Shown in pieces: positions 42,677-53,868 of a stretch of 64,000 nucleotides of DNA (positions within the stretch are counted from its first letter, which is position 1; every line of letters begins with the position of its first letter). The stretch covers positions 37,634,901-37,698,900 of the forward strand of contig JAWZYU010000034.1 of the NCBI GenBank assembly GCA_038380435.1, written 5' to 3'. The notes beneath the pieces were generated by a model. The model saw only the letters and a list, made by a program, of their open reading frames with translations. It had not been told where the DNA came from and made no database searches. The DNA is from Ryuthela nishihirai. Lineage: Eukaryota > Arthropoda > Arachnida > Araneae > Heptathelidae. The position numbers and the translations under genes were made by a program.

Positions 42677-43656
42677 TATCACATTTTCCTGTAACGTAAG
42701 AAAAACAATTTATAAACACATTATCTGTAAAGGATTTCATATTGGCATTTCAAAAATCTCGATAGAGTATTGCCAAAAACGTAAGAATAAATCTTTGTTT
42801 TCGTGGATATAAGTGTAGATATTATTCATATTATTGAAAAGTTCAACATGAAATTAACACTGTTCTAGTAAAGCAATATCTGCTGCCATCTATTAGTAGA
42901 TAAATGTGTTCCTAATATATATTTAATAATTTTTCTTATTTTCGAGACAAGAAATCTGGCAATTGTACAGTCACTTCGTGTTTTAGGAGAGTATAATTTA
43001 TAAAATATAAGAGTTTTGGCAAATTTTTGAAAAGCTAATTTTTTTGAAACATTTCTCGAGCGAAATGAGATTTTACAAAATTTCATTTTTTTTAAATATT
43101 TTTCAATCTTTATTGCAAAATTGTATGTGTTCCATGAAATTTAATATATTCAGCATATTCAAAAACAAAAAATAAAGGTGTTTATGACACGTAATGCAAG
43201 AAAAAGTGAAGGCGAGTGATTATAAATCTAAAATGGTCGAAAACTGGTGTTTTAGAACATTGATTTCGGAGAAATTTAGTTAACCTGAATTTTGGATTTA
43301 AAAAAAATTGTGTTTTTTCAGTTATATTTTACATTTGGGGAAGGATAAATTTTGAAATTTTATTAATAAAAACTTTTGAAATGATGCGATTCTTACTAAA
43401 CAAATTTTCAAGTAACTTTCTTCCAGAATCTTGTTGTTTCAAAAATAATCTTTGTTTCATTCCTTTGTGCAAAAAAGTTGTTCACTTCTTACAGCATTTG
43501 GTATTTGCGTCCACTTCCAAAGTTCGCTTCCAGTTGGTGAATTTTCATTTAAATCAGTCAATTTTTTTTGTACTGTCTGAAATTTTCTAATACCATTGAG
43601 TCTCTCTTTCAATTTCCTGATGGCTTTTAGAAGACACAACCAACATAAAAGAAACC
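42677..43656. other. AT-rich DNA downstream of GRP-B
   Basis: No exon or repeat recognised; open frames of about 60-70 codons are AT-rich and unsupported. Confidence 0.4.
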
Positions 43657-43662
43657 TTTATT
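43657..43662 (-). terminator. GRP-B polyadenylation signal AATAAA
   Basis: AATAAA on the minus strand only 31 nt after the stop codon, implying a very short 3' UTR. Confidence 0.65.
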
Positions 43663-43693
43663 ATGAATGAGAATTTTTTTCTCGCCTTGATCA

Positions 43694-43829
43694 TCACCAG
43701 CCACCATGTTCGAAACTATAGCCACCGTAACCGTAGGAAGGTCCGAATCCATGTCCATAACCGTAACCGTGATTGTAACCATGATAGTCACCAAAATGGC
43801 CGCCACTGAAAGAATGATGTCTGTTCAAG
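43694..43829 (-). CDS. GRP-B exon 3, Gly/Tyr/His tail
   Basis: Acceptor GCATTCTTTCAG; starts with the third base of a Ser codon. Encodes LNRHHSFSGGHFGDYHGYNH and onward to GGW, with TGA TGA in tandem. A second AG within the exon (before TGGCGGCC) would break the frame. Confidence 0.82.
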
Positions 43830-46800
43830 CTGAAAGAATGCAAGAAACATGATTTAATTTTAAGAATGAAAAAATTTGCTATATGTGAGAAATGAAATTT
43901 TGCTAATTCCACACCAGGTTTTGTAAAGCGTTAGTTGTTAAAGCAAATGCAGTTGTGTTGTTTTACTTCTGAGCAGCACTTTTTGGTACACAATGGGCTA
44001 AATGGTAGGTCACAAGGACCCAGAGGGCTCAGAGAAAGTTGAGGGGAGCACAGAGGGAAAGGGACCCACTGAACAGCTGTTGAGAGACACATGATAGCTT
44101 CCCATCAAGTTGGGTTGTTTTACCTCTGAGTAGCACTTTTTGGTACACAATGGGCTTAAATGGCCAGGTAACATGGATCCCGAAGGCTCAGAGGGATGGT
44201 GGAGGGGACCCACTGGAACAGCTGTTGGGAGACAGATGGTAGCCTCCCGTCAAGACCATCCAGTCAGTTCTTTAACGTGCACAGGGTATGGCTCTTCCAC
44301 ACACGACCACGGCTTAACGTCCCATCCGATGGACGGTGGTCTTTCCAAGCCCTTCGGTGTCCCCTACCTACCATAGGCAGGGCGGGGAGTTTTGGAGAGA
44401 TAAGTCTCAACGCTGACCCAGCTGGGACTCGAACCTGGAAACTGCAGATTACGAACTAGGCGCGCTACCGACTGAGCCACCCCCAGGTCTAAATGGCAGG
44501 TCACAAGGACCCTGAGGGCTCGGAAAAGGTTGAAGGGAGCACATAGGAGAAGGAACCCACTGGACAGCTGTTAGGAGACACACGGTAGCTTCCCATCAAG
44601 GCCACCAGCAAATTTTAGTTTCAAGAAACACAAAAAGGTAATAAAAGCGCGTATAATTTGTGTTATACTTGTTTACTACGAAAGGGGCTGCGGTTAGATT
44701 AGAAGTTAGTGTGCCATGCTCTTAACCTGCGGTTTCCAGATTCGATTCCTGATTATGTGAGCATTGAGATTTATCTCCTTTTACCATTGGACTTACCGCC
44801 GTCTGTTAGATGGGACGCTTTCATGTTGTCAAATTAAAAAATTTAAAAAATATCTATCTTGCTAATAAAAATAAATGAATAACCCCTCAAGCAGCTGCTT
44901 GCCACAGAGGTCAGACAGGAGCCTGTCAGTATATATGCCATAGTAGAAGATTCTGAGAGGATGGCAGGACCTCAGCAGAAAAACAGCACGAACATCCATG
45001 TCTTACCCGGGGCTCGAACCCAGGTCCCTTAGATCAGTAACCAAGCGCGCTAACCACTCGGCCACAACCCTAAAAAGTAGGAAATACGCCTAAAGATGGC
45101 AATAGTGCAATGAGTCAGTGAATTCGTATTCCCTTCAAAGGAAGTTAGGGCACCGGCAATCTTGTTGAGTAGGTAAATCGGCGTCCTATCTTCCTTTGAA
45201 GTGAATACGAACTCATTAACTGATTGCACCGTCGATATTCTTTAGGTTCATTTTCTACTTTATAGGACAATGTAGGAAGACAGATGATTTTAATTTATTG
45301 AAAAAAAAAATATTTCACTGAAAACCTTCAGAAATTTTCATGTGATACGATTCATAAGCATCGACCACAATATCCTCCTCTGTTTTTGGAGTCGTGTTTA
45401 AAGTAGCTCATGAAATCGGAGACGTAACAAACTATAATTTTAAAATAACTCGTTAAGATCCACACTCGCGAAAATGAGCCCCCTTTTTGCGGAGAAGAAT
45501 GGTGGGGATCGGCAAAATTCGAAATTTTCTACGATGGGCCCCGCCCTGCCCACGGTCAGTAAGGGACACCGATGGGCTTGGAAAGGCCGCCGTCCGTCGA
45601 ATGGGACGTTAAGCCGTGGCCCCGTGTGCGGGAAAGACATACCCTGTGCACGTTAAAGAACACGCTGGATGGCCTTGACGGGAGGCTACCATCTGTCTCC
45701 CAACAGCTGTTCCAGTGGGTCCCCTCCCCCAACCTTCTCTGAGCCTTCGGGGTCCATGTGACCTGGCCATTTAGCCCATGGTGTGCAAAAAAAGTGCCGC
45801 TCAGAGGTAAAACAACCCAACGTTAAAGAACACGCTGGATGGCCTTGACGGGAAACTACCATCTGTCTCCCAACAGCTGTTCCAGTGGGTCCCCTACCCC
45901 AACCTTCTCTGAGCCTTCGGGATCCTTGTGACCTGGCCATTTAGCCCATGGTGTGCAAAACAAGTGCCGCTCAGAGGTAAAACATCCCAACGTTAAAGAA
46001 CACGCTGGATGGCCTTGACGAGAGGCTACCATCTGTCTCCCAACAGCTGTTCCAGTGGGTCCCCTCCCCCAACCTTCTCTGAGCCTTCGGTGTCCTTGTG
46101 ACCTGGCCATTTAGCACATGGTGTGCAAAAACATGCCGCTCAGAGGTAAAACAGCCCAACCCAACGCAATTTGTTAGCCCTCGCGTTCGGAAAATATAGT
46201 TTAGCGGGGGGAAAAGATGGGATCAATTTTTTATAGCTTACGGCACTCCCCGCGTCATAAGCTTTTATTTCATGAATATAATACGTTGCTTTCGAAATAT
46301 ATGCTAGAATAACTATTTTGATTATACAGTACAATACTCTGTAATACGAAGGTAAGTAATGAAAGCACCTCAAAGAGAGTCCTTATTTTAAATTTCCCAA
46401 CTTCGAAAATTCATTATCATATCAAATTTTAGCATGGATCAAATTCTTGTGAATTTCCCTAATTTACTGTCATAAAATGAAAACTCCAACTTTATTAACA
46501 ATGAAATTGCCGTAAACAACATTTAAATAATAGCATTACAGGCTCCTGTTAAACCTCTGTGGCAAGCAGCTGCTTGAGATAGGTATTTATTATTTTTTTT
46601 TATTTATTACACTATGCATACACCTAAGTAACTACTATAAACATTGAATAAGATTGCACGTGTTGGGTTGTTTTACCTCTGAGCGGCACCTTTTTGCACC
46701 CAATGTGCTAAATGGGCAACACACAACGACCCCGAAGGCTCAGAGAAGGTTGGGGGAGGGGACCCACTGGAACAGCTGTTGGGAGACAGATGGTAGCCTC

Positions 46801-49800
46801 CCGTCAAGGCCATCCAGCGTGTTCTTTAACGTTGGGTTGTTTTACCTCTGAGCGGCACTTTTTTGCACACCGTGGGCTAAATGGCCAGGTCACATGGACC
46901 CCGAAGGCTCAGAGAAGGGTGGGGGAGGGGACCCACTGGAACAGCTGTTGGGAGACAGATGGTAGCCTTCCGTCAAGGCCATCCAACGTGTTCTTTAACG
47001 TTGGGTTGTTTTACCTCTGAGCGGCACTTTTTTGCACACCATGGGCTAAATGGCCAGGTCACATGGACCCCGAAGGCTCAGAGAAGGCTGGGGGAGGGGA
47101 CCCACTGGAACAGCTGTTGGGAGACAGATGGTAGCCTCCCGTCAAGGCCATCCAGCGTGTTCTTTAACGTGCACAGGGTTATGGCTCTCCCGCACACGGG
47201 GCCACGGTTTTACGTCCCATCCGACGGACGATGGCCTTTCCTAGCCCATCGGTGTCCCCTACTGACCGTGGGCAGGGAGTTTTGCGGAGATAAATCTCAA
47301 CGCTGACCCAGCTGGGACTCGAACCTGAGAACTACAGATTACGAGCCTGAGCGCGCTACCGACTGAGCCACCCCCGCCCCTAAGATTGCATGACTCGCTA
47401 TCTAAAGGAAAAACTGTGAAAAACAAATCTAGTTAGAAGAGCGTCTTAAACTTATGATAATTTCTACTGTGATATTATCAGTTTATGTCTTAACGTCTAA
47501 AGCTACCTGTATTTTGTGAAGTTAAAAAACATGGCAAAAAAAAAGGTTTAATGAATATCAGTTTTTTTATCCATACATAACACAAAATCGAGAAATTTCT
47601 AAAAATATAAAATTTAAAAACAAAAATGTCATTTTTACATTAGTAATTAATAAATAATTATCTAAATCTAGGTGGGGCGGGGGTGGCTCAGTCGGTAGCG
47701 CGCCAGGCTCATAATCTGTAGTTCCCAGGTTCGAGTCCCAGCTGGGTCAGCGTCGAGATTTATCACCGCAAAATTTTCCGTCCTGCCCACGGTCAGTAGG
47801 GGACACCGATGGGCTTAAAACAGGCCGCCGTCCGTCGGATGGGACGTTAAGCCGTGGCCCCGTGTGCGGGAGAGCCATACCCTGTGCACGTTAAAGAACA
47901 CGCTGGATGGCCTTGACGGGAGGCTACCATCTGTCTCCCACAGCTGTTCCAGTGGGTCCCCTCTCCCAACCTTCTCTGAGCCTTCGGGGTCCATGTGACC
48001 TGGCCATTTAGCCCACGGTGTGCAAAAAAGTGCCGCTCAGAGGTAAAACAACCCAACAACTCTAAATCTAGGTAATGTGTATTTCATTATTAAAAATAAT
48101 TACTACGACTGCAGCCCAAATTCGTCTGTGGGTCGCTGACCTGCGAGTTCTGGAACCTTATTTTTAGAACACCGATTTAAAAAAAAATAGAAATAGATTT
48201 CACTCTCATCTATTTAAAATTTGTTTTAAACATTCTGTTAACAATTAATTTTTTTATAAATTGTTTGAAATCTTTAAAAAGTGACCAAACGATTTCATAC
48301 GTGTCTTCAACTTCTAATTGGCCAACTGATTTATTTTGTTAGTAACCGAGAGATGGCGCCACCACTCGTAAAGATGTCACTCGTTTTGTTTCAACTTTAA
48401 ATTCTGAATTTTTTTTGATATTTTCGTTATAAACAAACACTAGAGCAGGTTGGCACGCGATAATTTGAAAGCACTGGTGCAATACAAATGTTCTAAATCC
48501 ACTCTAAAATTAAGTTGGTCGAAAAGACTCAAAATTTACACTTGATTAATGGCTGATTTTTTTTTAATAATTTTTTTCAATAGTTATACACTGAAGTGGC
48601 ATTGAATTAGAGATAGGAGACGTTATCCAAATTCAGTACCGAATTTGCGCACATACGTAGCTGAAACTCTTATCATATATAGCTGTCAGCTTTGGCTTCC
48701 CCAAGCATTCGTCGTGAGAAGTGTAATGGGAAAGGTGCGGTATTTAGATGCATTTGACAGAGGGCAGATCATTGGTGCCCGACGGATGGGACACTTTTCT
48801 CGTACGACAGTTTCAAGAGTGTTCCGGGAATATGAAAATTCCGGCAAATAAACAACACCCAGACAAATTGCAAAGGAAGACCGGCCTTGAATGTTCGTGG
48901 GCTTTGTCGTCTGACAAGCATCTTATGGACCGAAAGGGGCTAGACATTATCTGAAATCACCTCCCATCTGAAAATGGGTTCCAGCCGGGTAGTCAGTGCA
49001 TGGACCGTGCAATACTCGCTTCATCGTCTCGGCTTCGGGAGCCACTGACCTACAAGAGCCCCACTTCTAACGGCACACTGGGCTCAACGCCTTGCCTGGA
49101 ATAAAGAACATCGAAATTCGACCATTGAAAATTGGCAATGGATAGCCTGGAGTGATGAATCTCGATTTAAACTTCATCACGTTGATGGGAGACTGAGGGT
49201 ATGGCGCCAACCCCATGAAGCCATGGATCCTGTATGTCAGGTCGGAACAGTACAAGCTGGTGGTGGCTCAATGATGGCCTGGAGTGTCTTCAGTTGGACA
49301 TCTGTGGGACCTTTGGTACGTGCACCATTTACACCCTTTTATGGCCATCATGCATCCCAATGGAGATGGCGTCTACCAGCAAGACAACTGTTCATCTCAC
49401 AGGTCCAGGTTGGCTACTGCATGGTTGTAGGAGCACTCTGCTGACTTTGAAATAAAGAAATGGCACACTAGAAGCCCAGATTTAAATCCCATCGAAAATC
49501 TTTGGGATACCATCGAGCAGAGTGTTCGAGCCCGTGTCCCATCAGCGACGACCTTGAGAGAATTGTGGACGGTCGCCACACCTATGGAACATTTACGCAA
49601 GCTCGTGGAGTCCTTGCCTCGTCGTGTGGCGGCCGTTATCAGGGCTAGAGGGAGTCCAACACCGTACTAGGTTGCTATCCCTAATTCAATGGCACTTCAG
49701 TGTATTGTATACACTTGAATACACGTATTTTAAAATTATACTTCATGATTTTATTTTCATTAATAAAATAATCTGAGGTTTCTTTTTCCTTTTATGGCTA

Positions 49801-52180
49801 TTGACCGAATAATGATTATAGTTTACGGCTCAAAATTAGTTGGTTTACCTCATTTTTTGCTGTTTTGGTTCCTCACCCTGAAAAGGTTCACGAATCCCTG
49901 GGTTAGGTAATCCATTAAATTGCGGGGGTGGGGTGGCTCAGTCGGTAGCGCCCAGGCTCGTAATCTGTAGTTCCCAGGTTCGAGTCCCAGCTGGGTCAGC
50001 GCTGAGATTTATCTCCGCAAAATTTCCCCGCCCTGCCCACGGTCAGTAGGGTCCGCCGTCCGTCGGATGGGACGTTAAGCCGTGGCCCCGTGTGCGGGAG
50101 AGCCATACTCTGTGAACGGTAAAGAACACGCTGGATGGCCTTGACGGGAGGCTACCATCTGTCTCCCAACAGCTGTTCCAGTGGGTCCCCTCCCCCAACC
50201 TTCTCTGAGCCTTCGGGGTCCTTGTGGCCTGGCCATTTAGCCCATGGTGTGCAAAAAAGTGCCGCTCAGAGGTAAAACAATCCAATCCATTAAATTTCAT
50301 GTATGTATAATTTATCATAGGCAGGCGCCAACTGATAAAGAGCGCTGTAGCTTCCCTGGCCTTTCATTTCCAGCGACTATTAAGAGATATCAGTGACACT
50401 AACGGCATGATGAGAAATTAAATAGGAGTAAAGTTCAAACGATTTAATTCATCTTAAATTGAACTTTGAATTTAAAGCAATGTAAAAAAATGCTTTTTAT
50501 TATTTATTGAAGTGTTATTAAATATTTAAAGTTAATTGTTATCTTCTTAAAAAATAACCGTTGAACGGAGAAAAAAGATGAAGTGATTAGTATATACCCA
50601 TGACGATAGAGGGGGCTGAAGTCGGCAAATGCTCTTTTTTTTTAACGTTAGTGCCCTATCTACAACAATATTCGTTCAGTATTTAATGAGTTATGGAAGT
50701 TTGAATATTTAGCGATAATAATGCCTGTCACAAAAATTTACTTCAGAAGTTAATTAAAACTTAGTAATAAGTATTTTATCAAAGTGTTTAATAAAATAAG
50801 TTTGTATTTTAGAAATTTGTGTAAAGAATTCTTTCACTATTCTTCAGTTTTGTATGTTTCTTAAGACTGGCATTGCTGTTGTTAAATATTCAAACTTCCA
50901 TAACTCATTAAATACGGAACGAATATTATTTAAAATCTAGATATTGATTTATTTGATTGAGATCTTTATCTGCAATCACATTTTTCGAAACAAAAAAAAA
51001 CTTACTTTGGAAGTTATAGAGCTTTGACGTTAGCTTCCCATTTACTTAACATAGAGATTTTCCTTTATTTATGGAAACCAGTGTATATGGCATTCAGTTT
51101 TAACTCCACAAAACTCCCCGCTCCCCCTCGATCAGTAGGGGACATCAATGGGCTGGGGTGGCTCAGTCGGTAGCGCGCCAGGCTCGTAATCTGCAGTTCC
51201 CAGGTTCGAGTCCCAGCTGAGTCAGCGTTGAGACTTATCTCCGCAAAACTCCCCGCCCTGCCCACGGTCAGCAGGGGACACCGATGGGCTTGGAAAGGCC
51301 GCCGTCCGTCGGATGGGACGTTAAGTTGTGGCCTCGTGTGCGGAAGAGCCATACCCTGTGCACGTTAAAGAACACGCCTGATGTCATTGACGGGAGGCTA
51401 CCATCTGTCTCCCAACGGCTGTTCCAGTGAGTCCCCTCCCCCAACATTCTCCCAGCCTTCGGAGTCCTTGTGACCTGGCCATTTAGCCTATGGTGTGCAA
51501 AAAAGTGCCGCTCAGAGGTAAAACAACCCTACCCATCAATGGGTTTGGAAAGGCCACTGCCCATCGGATGGTACGGTAAGCCTGACAGGAGAACCATACC
51601 CTTAAAGGAGAGCCATATCCTTAAAGGAGAACCATATCCTTAAAGGAGAGCCATATCCTTAAAGGAGAACCATACCCTTAAAGGAGAGCCATACCCTTAA
51701 AAGAGAACCATACCCTTAAACACATTAAAGAACATGCTGGATGGCCTTGAATGGGGGCTGCCACATCTCTCTTCACAGCTATCCAGTGGGTCCCCTTCTC
51801 TCAGCTTCTCTGATCCTTTGGGGTCCTTATGACCAAGCCATTTAGTCCACTTTGTAAACAAAAGTGGCGTAAAACACAAACCAATGTTTTTTGCTTAATC
51901 TTTTTTAGGAATTTAAACATTAGCATTGGAACATTCCGTGTGATTTTAATTTCTGTGTGCAACACCGATTCATTCTAGAGAAGAAAAAATCCGAATGTAC
52001 TTACCTAATGGGGATTGGCAGAGGAATGGGAATGATGGCGGGAATTTTCCTTGCTCCTAAGGCTCCTAGGACGAGTCCTGCCTTCAGCAGCTTCTTCAGC
52101 TTCAGTTTGGCTTGGCCTTCGTGGATGCAGACGGATGCGACCACTAGGAGCACCAGGAGACACGTCAGTTTCCTCGACAT
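43694..52180 (-). CDS. GRP-B: secreted glycine/tyrosine/histidine-rich protein, 103 aa
   Basis: Join 52180-52005 and 43829-43694: 176+136 nt, 103 codons plus stop, phase-2 intron of 8.2 kb. Seen: a signal peptide (MSRKLTCLLVLLVVASVC, cleavage likely after EGQA); the KLKLKKLLKAGLVLGALGAR segment; a strict Ile-Pro alternation (IPAIIPIPLPIPI); then a tail rich in Gly, Tyr, His and Phe (HGYNHGYGYGHGFGPSYGYG) ending EHGGW. The order of segments, the intron phase and the intron position just after the Pro segment match GRP-A, so I infer tandem paralogues whose tails diverged. The tail lacks Met repeats and may bind metal or form aromatic contacts, which is speculation. Pairing of these two exons is by proximity and phase; the first exon could in principle also splice to the GRP-A tail exon. 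Confidence 0.75.
43955..44610 (-). mobile_element. SINE1 cluster: two subfamily tails around one full copy
   Basis: A tail module (43955-44110), a full unit (44111-44487, ending GAGCCACCCCCAGG) and another tail (44488-44610). The two outer tails share GGGAGCACA insertions and GGTAGCTTCCCATCAAG, absent from the middle copy. Confidence 0.82.
44690..44830 (+). mobile_element. SINE1 head, decayed
   Basis: GGGGCTGCGGTTAGATTAGA, CCAGATTCGATTCCTG (B box) and GCATTGAGATTTATCTCC remain. Confidence 0.6.
44866..45068 (-). mobile_element. SINE2, full length
   Basis: AATAACCCCTCAAGCAGCTG tail, GGGGCTCGAACCC B box, CTAACCACTCGGCCAC A-box end: the best-preserved head. Confidence 0.92.
45073..45264. mobile_element. 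Foldback MITE, ~190 bp
   Basis: AAAGTAGGAAATACGCCTAA and GAATTCGTATTCCCTTCAAA on the left mirror TTTGAAGTGAATACGAACTC and CTTTAGGTTCATTTTCTACTT on the right. Confidence 0.75.
45538..46164 (+). mobile_element. Headless SINE1 with three tail modules
   Basis: Starts at CCCGCCCTGCCCACGG. Module ends are near 45822, 45992 and 46162; junctions read ACAACCCAACGTTAAAGAAC. Confidence 0.92.
46165..46537. other. AT-rich DNA, nothing recognised
   Basis: No exon or repeat recognised. Confidence 0.4.
46538..46600 (+). mobile_element. SINE2 tail fragment
   Basis: CAGGCTCCTGTTAAACCTCT to GCAGCTGCTTGAGATAGGTA. Confidence 0.75.
46659..47380 (-). mobile_element. Tail-tandem SINE1 inserted as one unit
   Basis: Two extra tail modules plus a full unit with head. 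TAAGATTGCA at 46649-46658 and 47381-47390 flanks the entire 722-bp structure. Confidence 0.95.
47391..47660. other. AT-rich DNA, nothing recognised
   Basis: No feature recognised. Confidence 0.4.
47674..48060 (+). mobile_element. SINE1, 13-bp duplication
   Basis: TCTAAATCTAGGT at 47661-47673 and 48061-48073. Confidence 0.96.
48074..48586. other. AT-rich DNA, nothing recognised
   Basis: No exon seen. Confidence 0.4.
48589..49702 (+). mobile_element. Tc1-like transposon, ends intact
   Basis: Terminal inverted repeats CACTGAAGTG(G/C)CATTGAATTA(G)-type at both ends, with TA at 48587-48588 and 49703-49704. It is 1114 bp and carries one degenerate transposase. Confidence 0.9.
48726..49670 (+). 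pseudogene. Tc1-like transposase, frameshifted
   Basis: Starts MGKVRYLDAFDRGQIIGARR (helix-turn-helix region), then a stop after YENSGK. Later pieces in changing frames: WIAWSDESRF (first catalytic Asp), GGGSMMAWSVF, HPNGDGVYQQDN-like (second Asp) and SPDLNPIENLWDTIEQ (Glu), ending VAAVIRARGSPTPY. At least two frame changes and stops make it non-functional. Near full family length. Confidence 0.88.
49705..49909. other. AT-rich DNA, nothing recognised
   Basis: No feature recognised. Confidence 0.35.
49922..50284 (+). mobile_element. SINE1, 12-bp duplication, small body deletion
   Basis: ATCCATTAAATT at 49910-49921 and 50285-50296. GGACACCGATGGGCTTGGAA is deleted from the body. Confidence 0.95.
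50297..50650. other. AT-rich DNA, nothing recognised
   Basis: No feature recognised. Confidence 0.4.
50660..51088. mobile_element. Foldback element, relative of 1323-2010
   Basis: AACAATATTCGTTCAGTATTT at the left, GAACGAATATT and GGAAACCAGTGTATATGG at the right. The outer left arm is missing. The centre AATTCTTTCACTATTCTTCA is shared with the copy at 1.6 kb. Confidence 0.68.
51093..51142 (+). mobile_element. SINE1 fragment, left part of an interrupted copy
   Basis: CCACAAAACTCCCCGCTCCC to CATCAATGGG; resumes at 51544. Confidence 0.78.
51143..51533 (+). mobile_element. SINE1 nested in an older SINE1
   Basis: CATCAATGGG at 51133-51142 and 51534-51543. Confidence 0.93.
51544..51880 (+). mobile_element. 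SINE1, right part of the older copy, with internal tandem
   Basis: TTTGGAAAGGCCACTGCCC to a decayed tail. Positions about 51590-51720 hold seven 19-bp units (GAGAGCCATATCCTTAAAG) derived from the GAGAGCCATACCCTG...TTAAAG part of the element. Confidence 0.85.
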
Positions 52181-52189
52181 CTTCAGTTG
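52005..52189 (-). CDS. GRP-B exon 2, signal peptide and Lys/Leu/Ile-Pro segment
   Basis: Acceptor CTACTTTCTCCAG, 9 nt leader, ATG at 52180-52178, donor ATTAG|GTAAGT. Intron retention would stop at the TAA of the donor, giving a 59-residue form. Confidence 0.84.
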
Positions 52190-52279
52190 CTGGAGAAAGT
52201 AGAAAAATTGAGATTAATGATGAAACAGTTTGTAATTCTTACAACTGTAAATAGCTATTTATCACGTATATGTAGAGAG

Positions 52280-52629
52280 CGGGTTGGTTGGTTGTTTTAC
52301 CTATGAGCGGCACTTTTTTTGCAGACCATGGGCTAAATGGCCAGGTCACAAGGACCTCGAAGGCTCAGAGAAGGTTAGGGGAGGGGTCCTACTGGAACAG
52401 CTGTTGGGAGACAGATGGTAGCCTCCCGTCAAGGCCATCCAGCGTGTTGTTTAACGTGCACAGGGTATGACTCTCCCGCACACGGTGCCACGGCTTAACG
52501 TCCCATCCGACGGACAGCGGCCATTCCAAGCCCATCGGTGTACCCTACTGACCGTGGGCAGGGCGGGGAATTTTGCGGAGATAAATCTCAGCGCTGACCC
52601 AGCTAAGACTCGAACCTGGGAACTACAGA
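52280..52629 (-). mobile_element. SINE1, head lost
   Basis: GGTTGTTTTACCTATGAGCG to CGAACCTGGGAACTACAGAC; the A box is replaced by unrelated DNA. Confidence 0.9.
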
Positions 52630-52785
52630 CGTGATCAGGAGAGATTTACTCTGCGGACATAAGAGAACACTCTGGATGAGGTTTAAGTGGCTCTGTCTCC
52701 TAATAGCTGACCAGTAGACCTCCTTTGCACAACCTTGGCTAAACCCTTGAGATTCTTGTGACCATTGTGTGAAAAAAAAAACGCA
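52630..52785 (+). mobile_element. SINE1 tail, strongly decayed
   Basis: AGAACACTCTGGATGAGG, CTGTCTCCTAATAGCTG and GTGACCATTGTGTGAAAAA recognisable. Confidence 0.5.
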
Positions 52786-52961
52786 GTGTTCTTCAGTTGA
52801 TATTTCTCCGCTGGAGCTTCACTCTGCGCTTGGAGAGAATGGGGACATCGATGTGATTGAGAAGGGGAGGCAGGAGAGCCTACTAGAAGCTTTTGGGATC
52901 CCTTGGCTATTTAGATCATTTATGGGAAAAAACTTACTCCAGTTACAGTAGAACCAAACCT

Positions 52962-53053
52962 GGTCGAGTTGTTTCACCTCTGAGCACATCGTTTGCACAC
53001 ACTATAGACTAAATGTCCAGATAAAAACGACTCAGAGAATATTAGGGGAGCCA
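52962..53053 (-). mobile_element. SINE1 tail, left part of an interrupted copy
   Basis: GAGTTGTTTCACCTCTGAGC to TAGGGGAGCCA; resumes at 53338. Confidence 0.78.
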
Positions 53054-53337
53054 TCCCCGCCCTCCCCACGGTCAGTAGGGGACACCGATGGGCTTGGAAA
53101 GGCCGCCGTCCGTCGGATGGGACGTTAAGCCGTGGCCCCGTGTGCGGGAGAGCCATACCCTGTGCACGTTAAAGAACACGCTGGATGGTCTTGACGGGAG
53201 GCTACCATCTGTCTCCCAACAGCTGTTCCAGTGGGTTCCCTCCCCCAACCTTCTCTGAGCCTTCGGGGTCCATGTGACCTGGCCAAGTAGCCCATGGTGT
53301 GCAAAAAAGTGCCGCTCAGAGGTAAACAACCCAACCC
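53054..53337 (+). mobile_element. 5'-truncated SINE1, 11-bp duplication, nested
   Basis: Starts TCCCCGCCCTCCCCACGG without a tRNA head. TAGGGGAGCCA at 53043-53053 and 53338-53348. Confidence 0.92.
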
Positions 53338-53434
53338 TAGGGGAGCCACTGGATAGCTGTTAGGAGACAGTCCGTCAAGGCCATCCAGCGTGTTCTTTAG
53401 CGAATGAGTTCCACGGCTTAACGTCCCTTCCGAT
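53338..53434 (-). mobile_element. SINE1, right part of the interrupted copy
   Basis: CTGGATAGCTGTTAGGAGAC to CGGCTTAACGTCCCTTCCGA. Confidence 0.75.
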
Positions 53435-53435
53435 G

Positions 53436-53868
53436 AGTTGGTTGGTTGTTTTATCTCCGAGCGGCACTTTTTTGCGCACCATTGGGCTAAATGGACAAGT
53501 CACAAAAACCCCGAACCTCAGAGAAAGCTGGGGGAGGGGACAGCTGTTGGGAAGACAAGACAGAAGACAGCTGTTGGGAAGAGAAGACAGCTGTTGGGAG
53601 GCAGATGGTAGCCTCCCGTCAAGGCCATTCAGAGTGTTCTTTAACGTGCACAGGGTATGGCTCTCCCACACACGGGGCCACGGCTTAACGTCCCATCCGA
53701 CGGACGGCGGCCTTTCCAAGCCCATCGATGTCCCCTACTGACCGTGGGCAGGGAGGGGAATTTTGCGGAGATAAATCTCAACTCTGATCCAGCTGGAACT
53801 CCAACCTGGAAACTACAGATTACAAGTCTGGCGCACTACCGATTGAGCCACCCCTGCCCCAGGAGAGA
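53436..53868 (-). mobile_element. SINE1 with internal CAGCTGTTGGGA tandem
   Basis: GGTTGTTTTATCTCCGAGCG to GAGCCACCCCTGCCC; GACAGCTGTTGGGAAG is present three times around 53538-53600. Confidence 0.9.
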
